Positions 49,645 through 57,872 of a stretch of DNA of 64,000 nt are shown piece by piece (position 1 is the stretch's first letter; every line of letters starts with the position of its first letter). The translations under genes were made by a program, and so were the position numbers. A model generated the notes under the pieces. That model worked only from the letters and a program-made list of their open reading frames with translations. It did not search any database and had not been told where the DNA came from. The stretch lies in NCBI GenBank assembly GCA_018240595.1, contig JAFEFL010000035.1, forward strand, positions 1 to 64,000, read 5' to 3'. This DNA comes from Pseudomonadota bacterium (GTDB taxonomy: Bacteria > Pseudomonadota > Alphaproteobacteria > Rhizobiales > Xanthobacteraceae).

Positions 49645-50607
49645 TTATTCCTCGCCCGCTTCGCGGTTGAGGGTGAATTCGCGCGGCACGTCGGGGCCCC
49701 ACAGGTAGAACGAGTCTTCCGGCTTGTGGTCGGCGGCCGGCCAGCGGTCTTCCTTCGGGATGTAGTCGATGTCGCAGGAATACTCGGCGAACGAACCCCA
49801 CGGGTCCATGATGTAGTGGAAGTAGTTCGAGCCGAGCACGTGGCGGCCGAGGCCCCAGCCCTTCTGGTAACCCTTGTCATGCATGCGCGCGGCGCCAAGG
49901 CCGATATCGTTGATCGACGTCACGTCCCACGAGCAGTGATGGAAACCCGGCGCCGACGACTTCACCAGCGCCAGCAGGTGATGGTCGCTGCCGTGGATGC
50001 CGTGCATGAAGGCGACGAGATCGGAGGCGCGGTCTGACAGGCGCAGGCCGAGCGTGCGCTCGTAGAATTCGATCGACTTCAGGACGTCGCGGGTGAACAT
50101 CAGCACATGCGACAGCCGGCGGGGGCGCACCAGCGGCGCTGCACCGCGCGTCGTTGCGCCCGCCTGGCCGGGGCCGACCGAGTGCCACTCGCTGACGGCC
50201 TTCTGATCCGGCGACACCTTGGGCGCCACCTTCACTTCCATCAGGATGCCTTCGTGGTTGCGGAACCAGAAGCCGTTCGATTCGAAGCCCGGCGCCGGAT
50301 CGACAAGCTTGATGCCTTGGCCCTCGATGCGCTTTTTCAGGCGATCGATGTCTTCGGCGTAGCAGCCGAACGACATGTGATGCAGCGCCTTGGTCTTGCC
50401 TTCGATGACCGAGCCCCAGGCGTGTTCATGACCGAAGGTCTTGAGTTGCAAGGCATTACCCTTGCGCACCATGTTCAGCCCGAAATTGGTGTAGAATTCG
50501 TCCGCCGCATTGACGTCCGGTACGGCGAGGACGAATTGATCGAGCGAGTGGATGCCGAACTCGTCGGAGCTGGCGGTCGGCGCGACATATCCGCCGATGG
50601 CAGTCAT
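49645..50607 (-). CDS. extradiol ring-cleavage dioxygenase (VOC / catechol 2,3-dioxygenase type)
   Basis: A 320-residue two-domain vicinal-oxygen-chelate protein. The N domain (about 14-140) opens SLDQFVLAVPDV, and the C domain carries the iron ligands: His in RLSHVLMFT, His in PGFHHCSWDV and Glu in FAEYSCDIDY. Type I extradiol enzymes open catecholic rings next to the hydroxyls. The ring substrate is not known and no other aromatic pathway gene is close, so it acts alone or with genes elsewhere. Confidence 0.85.
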   Translation of the reverse strand: MTAIGGYVAPTASSDEFGIHSLDQFVLAVPDVNAADEFYTNFGLNMVRKGNALQLKTFGHEHAWGSVIEGKTKALHHMSFGCYAEDIDRLKKRIEGQGIKLVDPAPGFESNGFWFRNHEGILMEVKVAPKVSPDQKAVSEWHSVGPGQAGATTRGAAPLVRPRRLSHVLMFTRDVLKSIEFYERTLGLRLSDRASDLVAFMHGIHGSDHHLLALVKSSAPGFHHCSWDVTSINDIGLGAARMHDKGYQKGWGLGRHVLGSNYFHYIMDPWGSFAEYSCDIDYIPKEDRWPAADHKPEDSFYLWGPDVPREFTLNREAGEE

Positions 50608-50759
50608 ATTCAGGCTCCCTAGACCTTGTTTATCTTTCGGCCGGCATCATACCCCCGCCCCTGACAGGAGCAAACGGTTCCTCCAACGTTGCCGTGCCCA
50701 CCTCGCCCACTTCGACCCTCCAGGCGGAACGCAAGCCTGCCATTCGTCGTTGTCAGAGC

Positions 50760-51155
50760 ATGGAGCTATCGGGACAAGACGGTTTGGGACTTTCGCTGGC
50801 CATCTATATGGGTGCGATTGTCGCCACGATGGGCGTATTGGCCGTGCCGGTCTATATGGCCGTCGGGCCGCAGGTGTATGAAAACCCGCGACCGGAACCT
50901 CTCGACCCGCTCCTGAACGGGCCCATCGCCGGCCAGCGCGTATCGACCGCGATCCCGCTGGCGTTCCAGAAGCAGCAAAACCTTATCGATCCCAAGGTGC
51001 TCGCCGAACTGAATGCCAAGACCAGGCCGGCGCAACCGCCGCGGCACCAGGTCGCGCATGTTCCGGTGCAGCGTCGCCCGGCCGCTGCGATGGCCGAGGC
51101 GCGCGAGCCGCGCGAGCGGTCGGCTTTCTCCCTGTTCAATCTGTTCGGCGGCTGA
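50760..51155 (+). CDS. hypothetical single-pass membrane protein
   Basis: About 131 residues; not recognised. An N-terminal membrane helix (LGLSLAIYMGAIVATMGVLAVPVYMAVG) is followed by a proline- and arginine-rich, probably disordered tail ending SLFNLFGG. The upstream frame to 50694 is possible but has a GTG and no ribosome site. It converges on the DUF2066 gene with a 20-base tail-to-tail overlap. No function is claimed. Confidence 0.6.
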   Translation: MELSGQDGLGLSLAIYMGAIVATMGVLAVPVYMAVGPQVYENPRPEPLDPLLNGPIAGQRVSTAIPLAFQKQQNLIDPKVLAELNAKTRPAQPPRHQVAHVPVQRRPAAAMAEAREPRERSAFSLFNLFGG

Positions 51156-52023
51156 CCGGCGCGCCATTGCCCGACAGCGCGCGCATGGCGCCGCGCAAGG
51201 CGACGCGAAACGCTTCGTCGTAGTTGATACCGCTCGCCGACCACACGAACTGCCGGCCCCGCGCGGATATCCGCCAGGTCGCGATCCAGCCATGCGCCTT
51301 GTCGCTCCAGGTCAAATCGCCGGTCAGCGGCTGATCGGCGCCTGCGACTTTGGCGAGCGCTTCGGCCTTGGCGGCGACAACCTTTGCATCCGCCGCCGGC
51401 GTGACGCCGTTGGCCCGCAGCGGCTCGGCCGCCGGCAGCACGACGTTCAGGCCATAGCGCTGCACCGCATTGCCGAGGGATTCGCGCATGTCGGGATCGA
51501 ACGCGCCGTCCTTTGCCAGTACGCCGTCGCCCTTGCGGCCATGCACGGTGACGATCATCGCCAGGACAGGACGCTTGCCCTTCCAAGTCCTCCGCCCCAG
51601 CGAAGCCAGCACGTTGTCGATCTTCGCCGGATTGAAATGGCAGGTCAGGAAGTGTGGCCGGTCGTACGAGCCCTGTTCATCGTGCAGCGGCCGGCCAGAC
51701 AGACGATCGAAATACGAGAACGTGTCGATGTAGTCGCCGGCTCGCGCGCTGAGCGCCGGCACGCGCTTGCTGTCGAGGATCGTCACATCGCCGGAGGCGC
51801 GCACCAGCACGTCCTCGAAACAGAGCTTGAAGCCGAGCGGCCGGTTGCGCTCGTCCTTGCCGGTGACGACGGCCTGTGCCGTGTAGATGTCGTCGAGTGC
51901 CATTGGCGGTGGCGGCTTGGTCTCGAGGCCAAACGCAGCACCCGCGACCGCCAGCACCATGGCCGCGGCGATAGCCGCGACGCTCAGCCGCCGAAAATCG
52001 TTGCTGTGTCCAGGCATAGGCAT
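51136..52023 (-). CDS. DUF2066-family exported protein
   Basis: About 295 residues with a signal peptide (AAAMVLAVAGAAFG). The family start is DDIYTAQAVVTGKDERNRPLGFKLCFEDVLVRASGD, and later VLPAAEPLRANGVTPAADAKVVAAKAEALAKVAGAD. DUF2066 function is unknown; the mature protein should be periplasmic. The ATG at 52023 after GGGGG is preferred over a GTG at 52035. Its 3' end overlaps the opposing membrane-protein gene. Confidence 0.75.
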   Translation of the reverse strand: MPMPGHSNDFRRLSVAAIAAAMVLAVAGAAFGLETKPPPPMALDDIYTAQAVVTGKDERNRPLGFKLCFEDVLVRASGDVTILDSKRVPALSARAGDYIDTFSYFDRLSGRPLHDEQGSYDRPHFLTCHFNPAKIDNVLASLGRRTWKGKRPVLAMIVTVHGRKGDGVLAKDGAFDPDMRESLGNAVQRYGLNVVLPAAEPLRANGVTPAADAKVVAAKAEALAKVAGADQPLTGDLTWSDKAHGWIATWRISARGRQFVWSASGINYDEAFRVALRGAMRALSGNGAPVSRRTD

Positions 52024-52161
52024 GGCCGCCCCCACGTGAAGATCAATTCGACGCCGCCCTCAAGCGACGGCCGGCACCGCACTAGCATACCCCCGCGTTT
52101 AGTTTTTGAGCTCGTGTTTTACGCGGCCCATCGCAGAAGCCCATTCTTTGACCGCCCGCCG

Positions 52162-52177
52162 CCGCACGCTTGTGCGG
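52162..52177 (+). promoter_or_regulatory. palindrome in the 2-aminoethylphosphonate-type operon promoter region
   Basis: CCGCAC-GCTT-GTGCGG (52162-52177) is a perfect hairpin or operator about 75 bases before the binding-protein start. It is the only clear symmetry in the divergent 227-base gap. Confidence 0.35.
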
Positions 52178-52250
52178 TGCATACATGGACAAGTTCCAGC
52201 GGCAGTGCGATGCTTTATGAAGGTTTTGTGACAGTCATTGGGGGCGTCCG

Positions 52251-53252
52251 ATGCGTACTTTCCTGAAAGCCTGCGTTTTCTCGCTGTTGATGGGCACCAC
52301 GGCCGCTCATGCCGGCACCGTCACCGCCTACACCGCTCTGGAAGAAGACGAGATCGCCGAATACGTCGCTGCCGCGAAGACCGCGTTGCCCGGCATCGAC
52401 CTCAAGGTGCTGCGGCTGTCCACCGGCGACCTCGGCGCCCGCATCCTCGCCGAAGCCTCCAATCCTCAGCATGACGTGATCTGGGGCTGGGCCGTCACCA
52501 ACATGATGGATCCGCGCGTGCTCGCTTTGCTCGCGCCGTACAAGGCCAAGGGCGCCGACAAACTCGCCGCGCCGTATCGCGCCGCTGACGACAAATGGTT
52601 CGCGGCGACCGGCTACATGGCCGCGTTCTGCGTCAACAACGAGCGCATCAAGTCGAAGGGCTTGCCGACGCCGAAGGATTGGGCCGATTTGCTCGACCCC
52701 AAACTCAAGGGCGAAGTGGTGATGCCGAACCCGGTGTCCTCGGGCACCGGTTATCTGCAGATCGTCGGCATCCTGCAGCAGATGGGTGACGAGAAGGGCT
52801 GGAAATTCCTCAAGGATCTCGACGCCAACGTCGCGCAATATATCAAGTCCGGATCGCGGCCGTGCAAGGCGGCGCGCGCCGGCGAGTTCGCCGTCGGTGC
52901 ATCGCTGGCATTCGCCGCGATCCAGTCGATCCAGGAAGGCTTCCCCGTCACCATGGTAATTCCGGCTTCAGGCGCCGGCTTTGAGCTTGAGGCTTCCGCG
53001 CTGATGACGTCGTCGAAAAACAAGGCCGATGCCGAGAAATTTCTCGACTGGACCTTGTCGCCGGAAGCGGCCGTCATCTACGGCAAGTACAAGGAGATCG
53101 TCACGATCCCCGGCGTCAAGCCCGCCGCCGCTTCGGAAAAGGCCGGATTGCCGGCCGATGTGACCAAGGTGTTGCTGCCGATCGACTTCGCCAAGTCGGC
53201 CGTCGAACGCAACGCCATTCTAGAGCGCTGGCAGAAGGAGATCGGCCGCTAA
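52251..53252 (+). CDS. ABC transporter substrate-binding protein, 2-aminoethylphosphonate type
   Basis: A 333-residue exported iron/phosphonate-type (Fbp-like) binding protein with signal peptide 1-21 (AAHAG). Body: VTAYTALEEDEIAEYVAAAK, HDVIWGWAV, GEVVMPNPVSSGTGYL and a C-terminal ALMTSSKNKADAEKFLDW. These fit the PhnS-type 2-AEP binding proteins, but iron or spermidine binders share the fold. GGGGGCG lies five bases before the ATG. First gene of a three-gene importer operon. Confidence 0.8.
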   Translation: MRTFLKACVFSLLMGTTAAHAGTVTAYTALEEDEIAEYVAAAKTALPGIDLKVLRLSTGDLGARILAEASNPQHDVIWGWAVTNMMDPRVLALLAPYKAKGADKLAAPYRAADDKWFAATGYMAAFCVNNERIKSKGLPTPKDWADLLDPKLKGEVVMPNPVSSGTGYLQIVGILQQMGDEKGWKFLKDLDANVAQYIKSGSRPCKAARAGEFAVGASLAFAAIQSIQEGFPVTMVIPASGAGFELEASALMTSSKNKADAEKFLDWTLSPEAAVIYGKYKEIVTIPGVKPAAASEKAGLPADVTKVLLPIDFAKSAVERNAILERWQKEIGR

Positions 53253-53281
53253 AGCGGCGGCCGCGTCGAGGCGGCGCCGCA

Positions 53282-54283
53282 ATGCGGCTTGATCTTGAGG
53301 GCGTGGCCAAACGTTTCGAGGGCGTCTTCGCCCTCGAAAACATTTCGCTGAGCGTTGAAGCGCCGGAATTCATCTGTCTGCTTGGCCCTTCGGGCTGCGG
53401 CAAAACCACGTTGCTGCGGTTGATTGCCGGGCTGACCGCGCTCGACGAAGGCCATATCCGCCTCGACGGTGCCGATCTCTCTTCGACGCCGGCGCGCGAC
53501 CGCGGCTTCGGCATCGTCTTCCAGGCCTATTCGCTGTTTCCCAACATGACCGTCGCCGCCAATGTCGGTTACGGCCTGCGCATCCGCGGCGTCGCGCCGG
53601 CGAAGATCGCGGCCCGCGTTGCCGAACTGCTCGATCTGATCCAGCTGCCGCATCTGGCCGATCGTTATCCGTGGCAATTGTCCGGCGGACAGCAGCAACG
53701 CGTGGCACTGGCCCGCGCCGTTGCAGTCGAGCCGAAACTGCTGCTGCTCGATGAACCTCTGTCGGCGCTCGACGCCAAGGTGCGCGTCGAGCTGCGCGCC
53801 GAAATCCGCGCCCTGCAGCGCCGCCTCGGCATCCTCACCATCATGGTGACGCACGACCAGGAAGAGGCGATGTCGCTGGCCGACCGCATCGTCTGCATGC
53901 AAAAAGGCCGCATCGCGCAAGTCGGCACGGCGCAGGAACTCTACCACCGTCCGGCGAGCCGCTTCGTCGCCGACTTCATGGGCGTCAGCAATCTGATCGA
54001 CCTGAAGACCGCCGAACGCCACGCGCCGGCCTTGCTGGCCGGCCGCCGCAGCGGCGACGGCGACATTGCCTGCGTGCGCCCTGAAGACGTGATCGTCGGC
54101 TCGCCCGGCAAGAACGCCCGCGTGGCTTCGGTTCAGTTTCTCGGCAACATTTCCCGCCTCATGCTCGACTGGCCCGGCGGCCAACTGATTGCAGAACAGC
54201 CCGGCGAAACCGCGTTGCAGCCCGGCGCCGAGGTCACGGTCGGCTTCGCCGCCCACAAGCATGCCTGGGTCGTCAACTCGTGA
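53282..54283 (+). CDS. ABC transporter ATP-binding protein, 2-aminoethylphosphonate type
   Basis: A 333-residue ATPase of the PotA/FbpC/PhnT type with GPSGCGKTT, QAYSLFPNM, LSGGQQQR and LLLDEPLSALD, and a C-terminal TOBE-like regulatory domain from about 245 (ACVRPEDVIVGS). Its stop overlaps the next gene's GTG start. Confidence 0.88.
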   Translation: MRLDLEGVAKRFEGVFALENISLSVEAPEFICLLGPSGCGKTTLLRLIAGLTALDEGHIRLDGADLSSTPARDRGFGIVFQAYSLFPNMTVAANVGYGLRIRGVAPAKIAARVAELLDLIQLPHLADRYPWQLSGGQQQRVALARAVAVEPKLLLLDEPLSALDAKVRVELRAEIRALQRRLGILTIMVTHDQEEAMSLADRIVCMQKGRIAQVGTAQELYHRPASRFVADFMGVSNLIDLKTAERHAPALLAGRRSGDGDIACVRPEDVIVGSPGKNARVASVQFLGNISRLMLDWPGGQLIAEQPGETALQPGAEVTVGFAAHKHAWVVNS

Positions 54284-55944
54284 GCGCGCTTGCCAGAACA
54301 ATGACGAAGGCCGCCGATCGTGACGGCCTGTTCGTCGCGGTCTGCCTGATCGTGCCGCTGTTCTGCCTCGCCGTGTTCTTCCTCTACCCACTCAGCATGG
54401 TGGCGCTGCGCAGCATCACCCAACCCGACGGCAGCATCGGCATCGGCAATTTCGCGGTGATCCTGAGTTCGCCGAACTTCTGGCGCGCCGCCCTGCACAG
54501 CCTCGCCATGAGCGGCATGACGACCGCGGTGGTGCTGCTGCTCGGCCTCGTCGTCGCCTTCGCGCTGCACCGCTGCCGCATCCCCGGCGGCGCCCTGGTC
54601 ATGGCAGCGGTGTTGCTGCCGCTGCTGATGCCGTCGCTGGTGCAGGGTCTCGGCCTGATCTTCCTACTCGGCCGCAACGGCTTGCTGACCAAGGCCTCCG
54701 GCATCGAGATCAATATCTACGGCTTCTGGGGCCTGGTCATCGCCAACGGGCTTTACGCCCTGCCGCAGGCCGTGCTCATCATCAGCGCCGCGCTGCGCAG
54801 CGCCGATGCCCGCATCTACGAGGCGGCGGAAATCCTCGGCACCTCGGGCTGGCGGCAATTCCGCGATCTCACGCTGCCGAACATCAAGTTTGGGCTGCTG
54901 AGCGCTGGCTTCGTGGTGTTCACGGTCACCATCACCGATTTCGGCAATGCCGCGACCATCGGCGGCGATTATTCGATCCTCGCCACCGAGATCTACAACC
55001 AGGTCGTCGGCCAGATGAACTTCAATCTTGGCGCCGTCGTCGGCATCATGCTGCTGTTTCCGACCGTGCTCGCCTTCTATCTCGAGCGCGTCGCCTCGCA
55101 GCGGCAGTTCGGCGGCGGCAGCGATTCCGCGGTGCCGATCGTGCCGCGATTCACGCCGCGACGCGACGTTCCGATGACGGTCGTCGCGTGGCTGATCGCG
55201 CTGATGCCGGTCGTCACCGTTGGCGTCGTCGTGTTCGCCAGCTTCGTCTGGCTGTGGCCGTACCGCTTCGACCTGACGCTCCGCCACTACGCCGTTAAGG
55301 TCGCCGGCGGCTACGATCCCTTATGGACCACGGTCACCATTTCATGCTGGGCCGGCCTCATCGGCACGGCGCTGATCTTCGCGCTCGGCGTCGCCCTGCA
55401 ACGCATGCCGCGCGGCCTGGTCAAGCCGATCTATTTCTTCTGCATGCTGCCGGCGGCGGTGCCGGGCCTTGTGCTCGGCCTGTCCTATATCTTCGCCTTC
55501 AATGCGCCGAACACGCCGCTGTATTTTCTCTACGGCACGGCGATCCTCATCGCGCTGTGCAACATCTTCCATTACTGGACGCAGGGCTTCCTCACCACCA
55601 TGACCGGCCTGCGGCTGGTGGCGGCGTCGCTGCAGGAAACCGCGGCCTGTCTCGGCGCCAGCCTGCCGCGCGTGATGCGCGACGTCGTCGCGCCGCACGT
55701 GGCGCCGACCATCGTCTCGGTGTTCTTCTTCCTGTTCATGCAATCGATGGTGACGTTGTCCGCGGTCATCTTCCTGATCACCGCATCGGTCAGCGTTGCC
55801 TCGGTGTCGATCATGCGGCTCGACGAGGCGGGCTTCACCTCGCAGGCCGCCGCTTACGCGACCTGCACCATGGGCGTGGTCATCGCCGCCTCGATCCTGC
55901 TGCGCCTGCTGCTGGCACTGCTCCGCCGCAAGACGCGGGCCTGA
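54280..55944 (+). CDS. ABC transporter permease, fused pair, 2-aminoethylphosphonate type
   Basis: A 554-residue protein with two permease halves of about six membrane helices each: first from LIVPLFCLAVFFLYPLSMVALRS (about 20), second from DVPMTVVAWLIALMPVVTVGVVVF (about 290). Each half has an EAA-type coupling loop (EAAEILGTSGWRQFRDLTLPN and ETAACLGASLPRVMRDVVAP). It makes the whole channel from one gene. GTG 54280 overlaps the ATPase stop. Confidence 0.88.
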   Translation: MSALARTMTKAADRDGLFVAVCLIVPLFCLAVFFLYPLSMVALRSITQPDGSIGIGNFAVILSSPNFWRAALHSLAMSGMTTAVVLLLGLVVAFALHRCRIPGGALVMAAVLLPLLMPSLVQGLGLIFLLGRNGLLTKASGIEINIYGFWGLVIANGLYALPQAVLIISAALRSADARIYEAAEILGTSGWRQFRDLTLPNIKFGLLSAGFVVFTVTITDFGNAATIGGDYSILATEIYNQVVGQMNFNLGAVVGIMLLFPTVLAFYLERVASQRQFGGGSDSAVPIVPRFTPRRDVPMTVVAWLIALMPVVTVGVVVFASFVWLWPYRFDLTLRHYAVKVAGGYDPLWTTVTISCWAGLIGTALIFALGVALQRMPRGLVKPIYFFCMLPAAVPGLVLGLSYIFAFNAPNTPLYFLYGTAILIALCNIFHYWTQGFLTTMTGLRLVAASLQETAACLGASLPRVMRDVVAPHVAPTIVSVFFFLFMQSMVTLSAVIFLITASVSVASVSIMRLDEAGFTSQAAAYATCTMGVVIAASILLRLLLALLRRKTRA

Positions 55945-55975
55945 CGGCTTCCGGTTCGCGACAAATGCGCCACAA

Positions 55976-56012
55976 GAAAAAGCCCGGCATCGCTGCCGGG
56001 CTTTTTATTTTG
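55976..56012. terminator. bidirectional rho-independent terminator
   Basis: AGCCCGGCA (55981-55989) pairs with TGCCGGGCT (55994-56002), loop TCGC. TTTTTATTTT follows on the plus strand and AAAAA precedes on the other side, so it can stop the phosphonate-type operon and the converging carD cluster. Confidence 0.85.
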
Positions 56013-56072
56013 AATGGCTCGTCTCGTCTTTGGCTTGAGGGCTAGAGGCATTCCGCCTCAATCCTCATCCTT

Positions 56073-56795
56073 TCAGGCGGCTTCTTCCTCGGAAGCCTCG
56101 TCGGTGCCGGCCTCTTCGGCGGGCTTGGGACCGCGGCGCGGACCCTTGGCGAGAGCACCCTCGATTTCCTTGACCGCTTCGGTCTCGGTCACCTTCTGCA
56201 CCGCCGCGATTTCGCGCGACAGGCGGTCGAGCGCTGCTTCATAGAGCTGGCGTTCGGAGTAGGACTGCTCCGGCTGGGTGTCCGAGCGGTACAGGTCGCG
56301 CACCACCTCGGCGATGGCGACGATGTCGCCCGAGTTGATCTTGGCTTCGTATTCCTGCGCGCGGCGCGACCACATGGTGCGCTTGACGCGGGCGCGGCCC
56401 TTCAGAGTCTCGAGCGCCTTCTTGACCAGCGGCGGTTCCGCCAGCTTGCGCATGCCGACCGACACGATCTTCGCGGTCGGGACCCGAAGCGTCATCTTGT
56501 CCTTGACGAAGTTGATGACGAACAGTTCCAGCTTGGCGCCGGCGATTTCCTGTTCCTCGATCGCCATGATCTGACCCACGCCGTGGGCCGGATAGACGAT
56601 GAATTCGTTGGTTTTGAAGCCTTGACGCTGGGTGGTCTTCTTGTTGGGGGCAGTCGGCATTCCGGGCATTGCTCCTTCACCGGCGGCCTTGCGAGCGCCG
56701 GTCACTTTGGCTGCGGGTGCTGCGCCACGGACGGAACCGCGGGCCGCATGCGAGGTCCGCCGGGTTTCGGCGGGCTTTTTGGGCTTCCGGCTCAT
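56073..56795 (-). CDS. carD: CarD-family RNA polymerase-binding regulator
   Basis: About 240 residues: a basic, Ala/Lys/Arg-rich N-terminal tail (1-55), then the Tudor-like RNA-polymerase-interacting domain (FIVYPAHGVGQIMAIEEQEI) and the helical DNA-binding domain (RARVKRTMWSRRAQEYEAKINSGDIVAIAEVVRDLYR). CarD binds RNA polymerase beta and stabilises promoter open complexes, especially at rRNA genes. AAAGG before ATG 56795 is preferred over a GTG at 56840. The acidic tail (EASEEEAA) is unusual but seen in relatives. Confidence 0.9.
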   Translation of the reverse strand: MSRKPKKPAETRRTSHAARGSVRGAAPAAKVTGARKAAGEGAMPGMPTAPNKKTTQRQGFKTNEFIVYPAHGVGQIMAIEEQEIAGAKLELFVINFVKDKMTLRVPTAKIVSVGMRKLAEPPLVKKALETLKGRARVKRTMWSRRAQEYEAKINSGDIVAIAEVVRDLYRSDTQPEQSYSERQLYEAALDRLSREIAAVQKVTETEAVKEIEGALAKGPRRGPKPAEEAGTDEASEEEAA

Positions 56796-57137
56796 GCCGG
56801 TAACACCTTTCTTCGATTTTTGACGCGATTTACCAGCCACAGCTCACGCGTGGGTTACACGCCCTTCTATGGAACCTTGGGACGCCCGCGAAAAATAAAG
56901 CTCCCGGATGGTGGGAGCGGATCCGTGTGCGGGTTTCTTCATTTTCATCAGGATTTGGCCGTATATAGCACATTTTTGGCCAAAATCAAAGTCTTATGAC
57001 GTTACAATTCGGCAACCCAGATGTCGCGGAGGCGCCATTCTGCCCTCGCGGTTAATACCGGCGCGACCTCCTCCCGAAAACTTGGCGTTCCGGGGTAAGG
57101 GTTCCGTCAGGTGCCCGAGGGCTAACCGGGTGGTTGC

Positions 57138-57473
57138 TCAGTCGCCTTCGCCGGGGTTCGGCGAGAATTGCTCGAGCTTGCCCGGCTTGCCGTCCCAATC
57201 CTTGGCGTCGGCCGGCGCCTCGCGTTTGATGGTGATGTTCGGCCAGCTCTTGGCGTATTCGGTATTGAGCTCGAGCCACTTTTCCAGGCCCGGCTCGGTG
57301 TCCGGCTTGATCGCCTCGGCCGGGCATTCCGGCTCGCAGACCCCGCAGTCGATGCATTCGTCCGGATGGATGACGAGCATATTCTCGCCTTCGTAGAAGC
57401 AGTCCACCGGACAGACCTCCACGCAATCCATGTACTTGCACTTGATGCAGTTCTCGGTAACGACGTAGGTCAT
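57138..57473 (-). CDS. fdxA: 7Fe ferredoxin FdxA
   Basis: A 111-residue ferredoxin. Cys9, Cys17, Cys50 and Cys21, Cys40, Cys43, Cys46 (in [18 protein letters not shown] and [11 protein letters not shown]) make one [3Fe-4S] and one [4Fe-4S] cluster as in Azotobacter 7Fe ferredoxin. It carries low-potential electrons. The C-terminal extension (ending PNPGEGD) is typical of the FdxA group in this order. Between the S4 protein and CarD genes. Confidence 0.93.
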   Translation of the reverse strand: MTYVVTENCIKCKYMDCVEVCPVDCFYEGENMLVIHPDECIDCGVCEPECPAEAIKPDTEPGLEKWLELNTEYAKSWPNITIKREAPADAKDWDGKPGKLEQFSPNPGEGD

Positions 57474-57563
57474 TCAGGGCTCCGCAGCACGCGATCACGT
57501 GCCTACCTAAAGCGCCAATCCAGCACAAGCCCCGGCGACTGCCATGATCTGGCGCAAAGCCGC

Positions 57564-57872
57564 TCAGGCGGCGGGCCCGAGGCTGCGGTAGGTGACCACG
57601 GCGTCCCGGGAGGATCCGCGCTTGTCGCAGAAACCGGCCACCTCGATCACGCGTACCGAACGATCGAGCGCCACCGTCACCACGTCCCCGACGCGCAAGG
57701 TATGGGCCGGCGCGGTGACGCGCTGACCGTTGACGCGGGTATGCCCGGCTTCCACGAGCCGCGCCGCATCGCTGCGCGTGCGCACGATGCGGGCATGCCA
57801 GAGCCATTTGTCGATGCGCTGCTTCTCCCCGCCCCCGCCCGTCTCACGCGCGGTCCCGGAAGAAGGCGCCAT
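57564..57872 (-). CDS. S4-domain RNA-binding protein (Hsp15-like)
   Basis: A 102-residue S4 protein: RIDKWLWHARIVRTRSDAARLVEAGHTRVNGQRV. Hsp15 relatives bind free 50S subunits with stalled peptidyl-tRNA and help recycle them. The start codon overlaps the stop of the helicase gene (TGATG), so it is translationally coupled. An extra TTG codon lies just upstream. Confidence 0.88.
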   Translation of the reverse strand: MAPSSGTARETGGGGEKQRIDKWLWHARIVRTRSDAARLVEAGHTRVNGQRVTAPAHTLRVGDVVTVALDRSVRVIEVAGFCDKRGSSRDAVVTYRSLGPAA

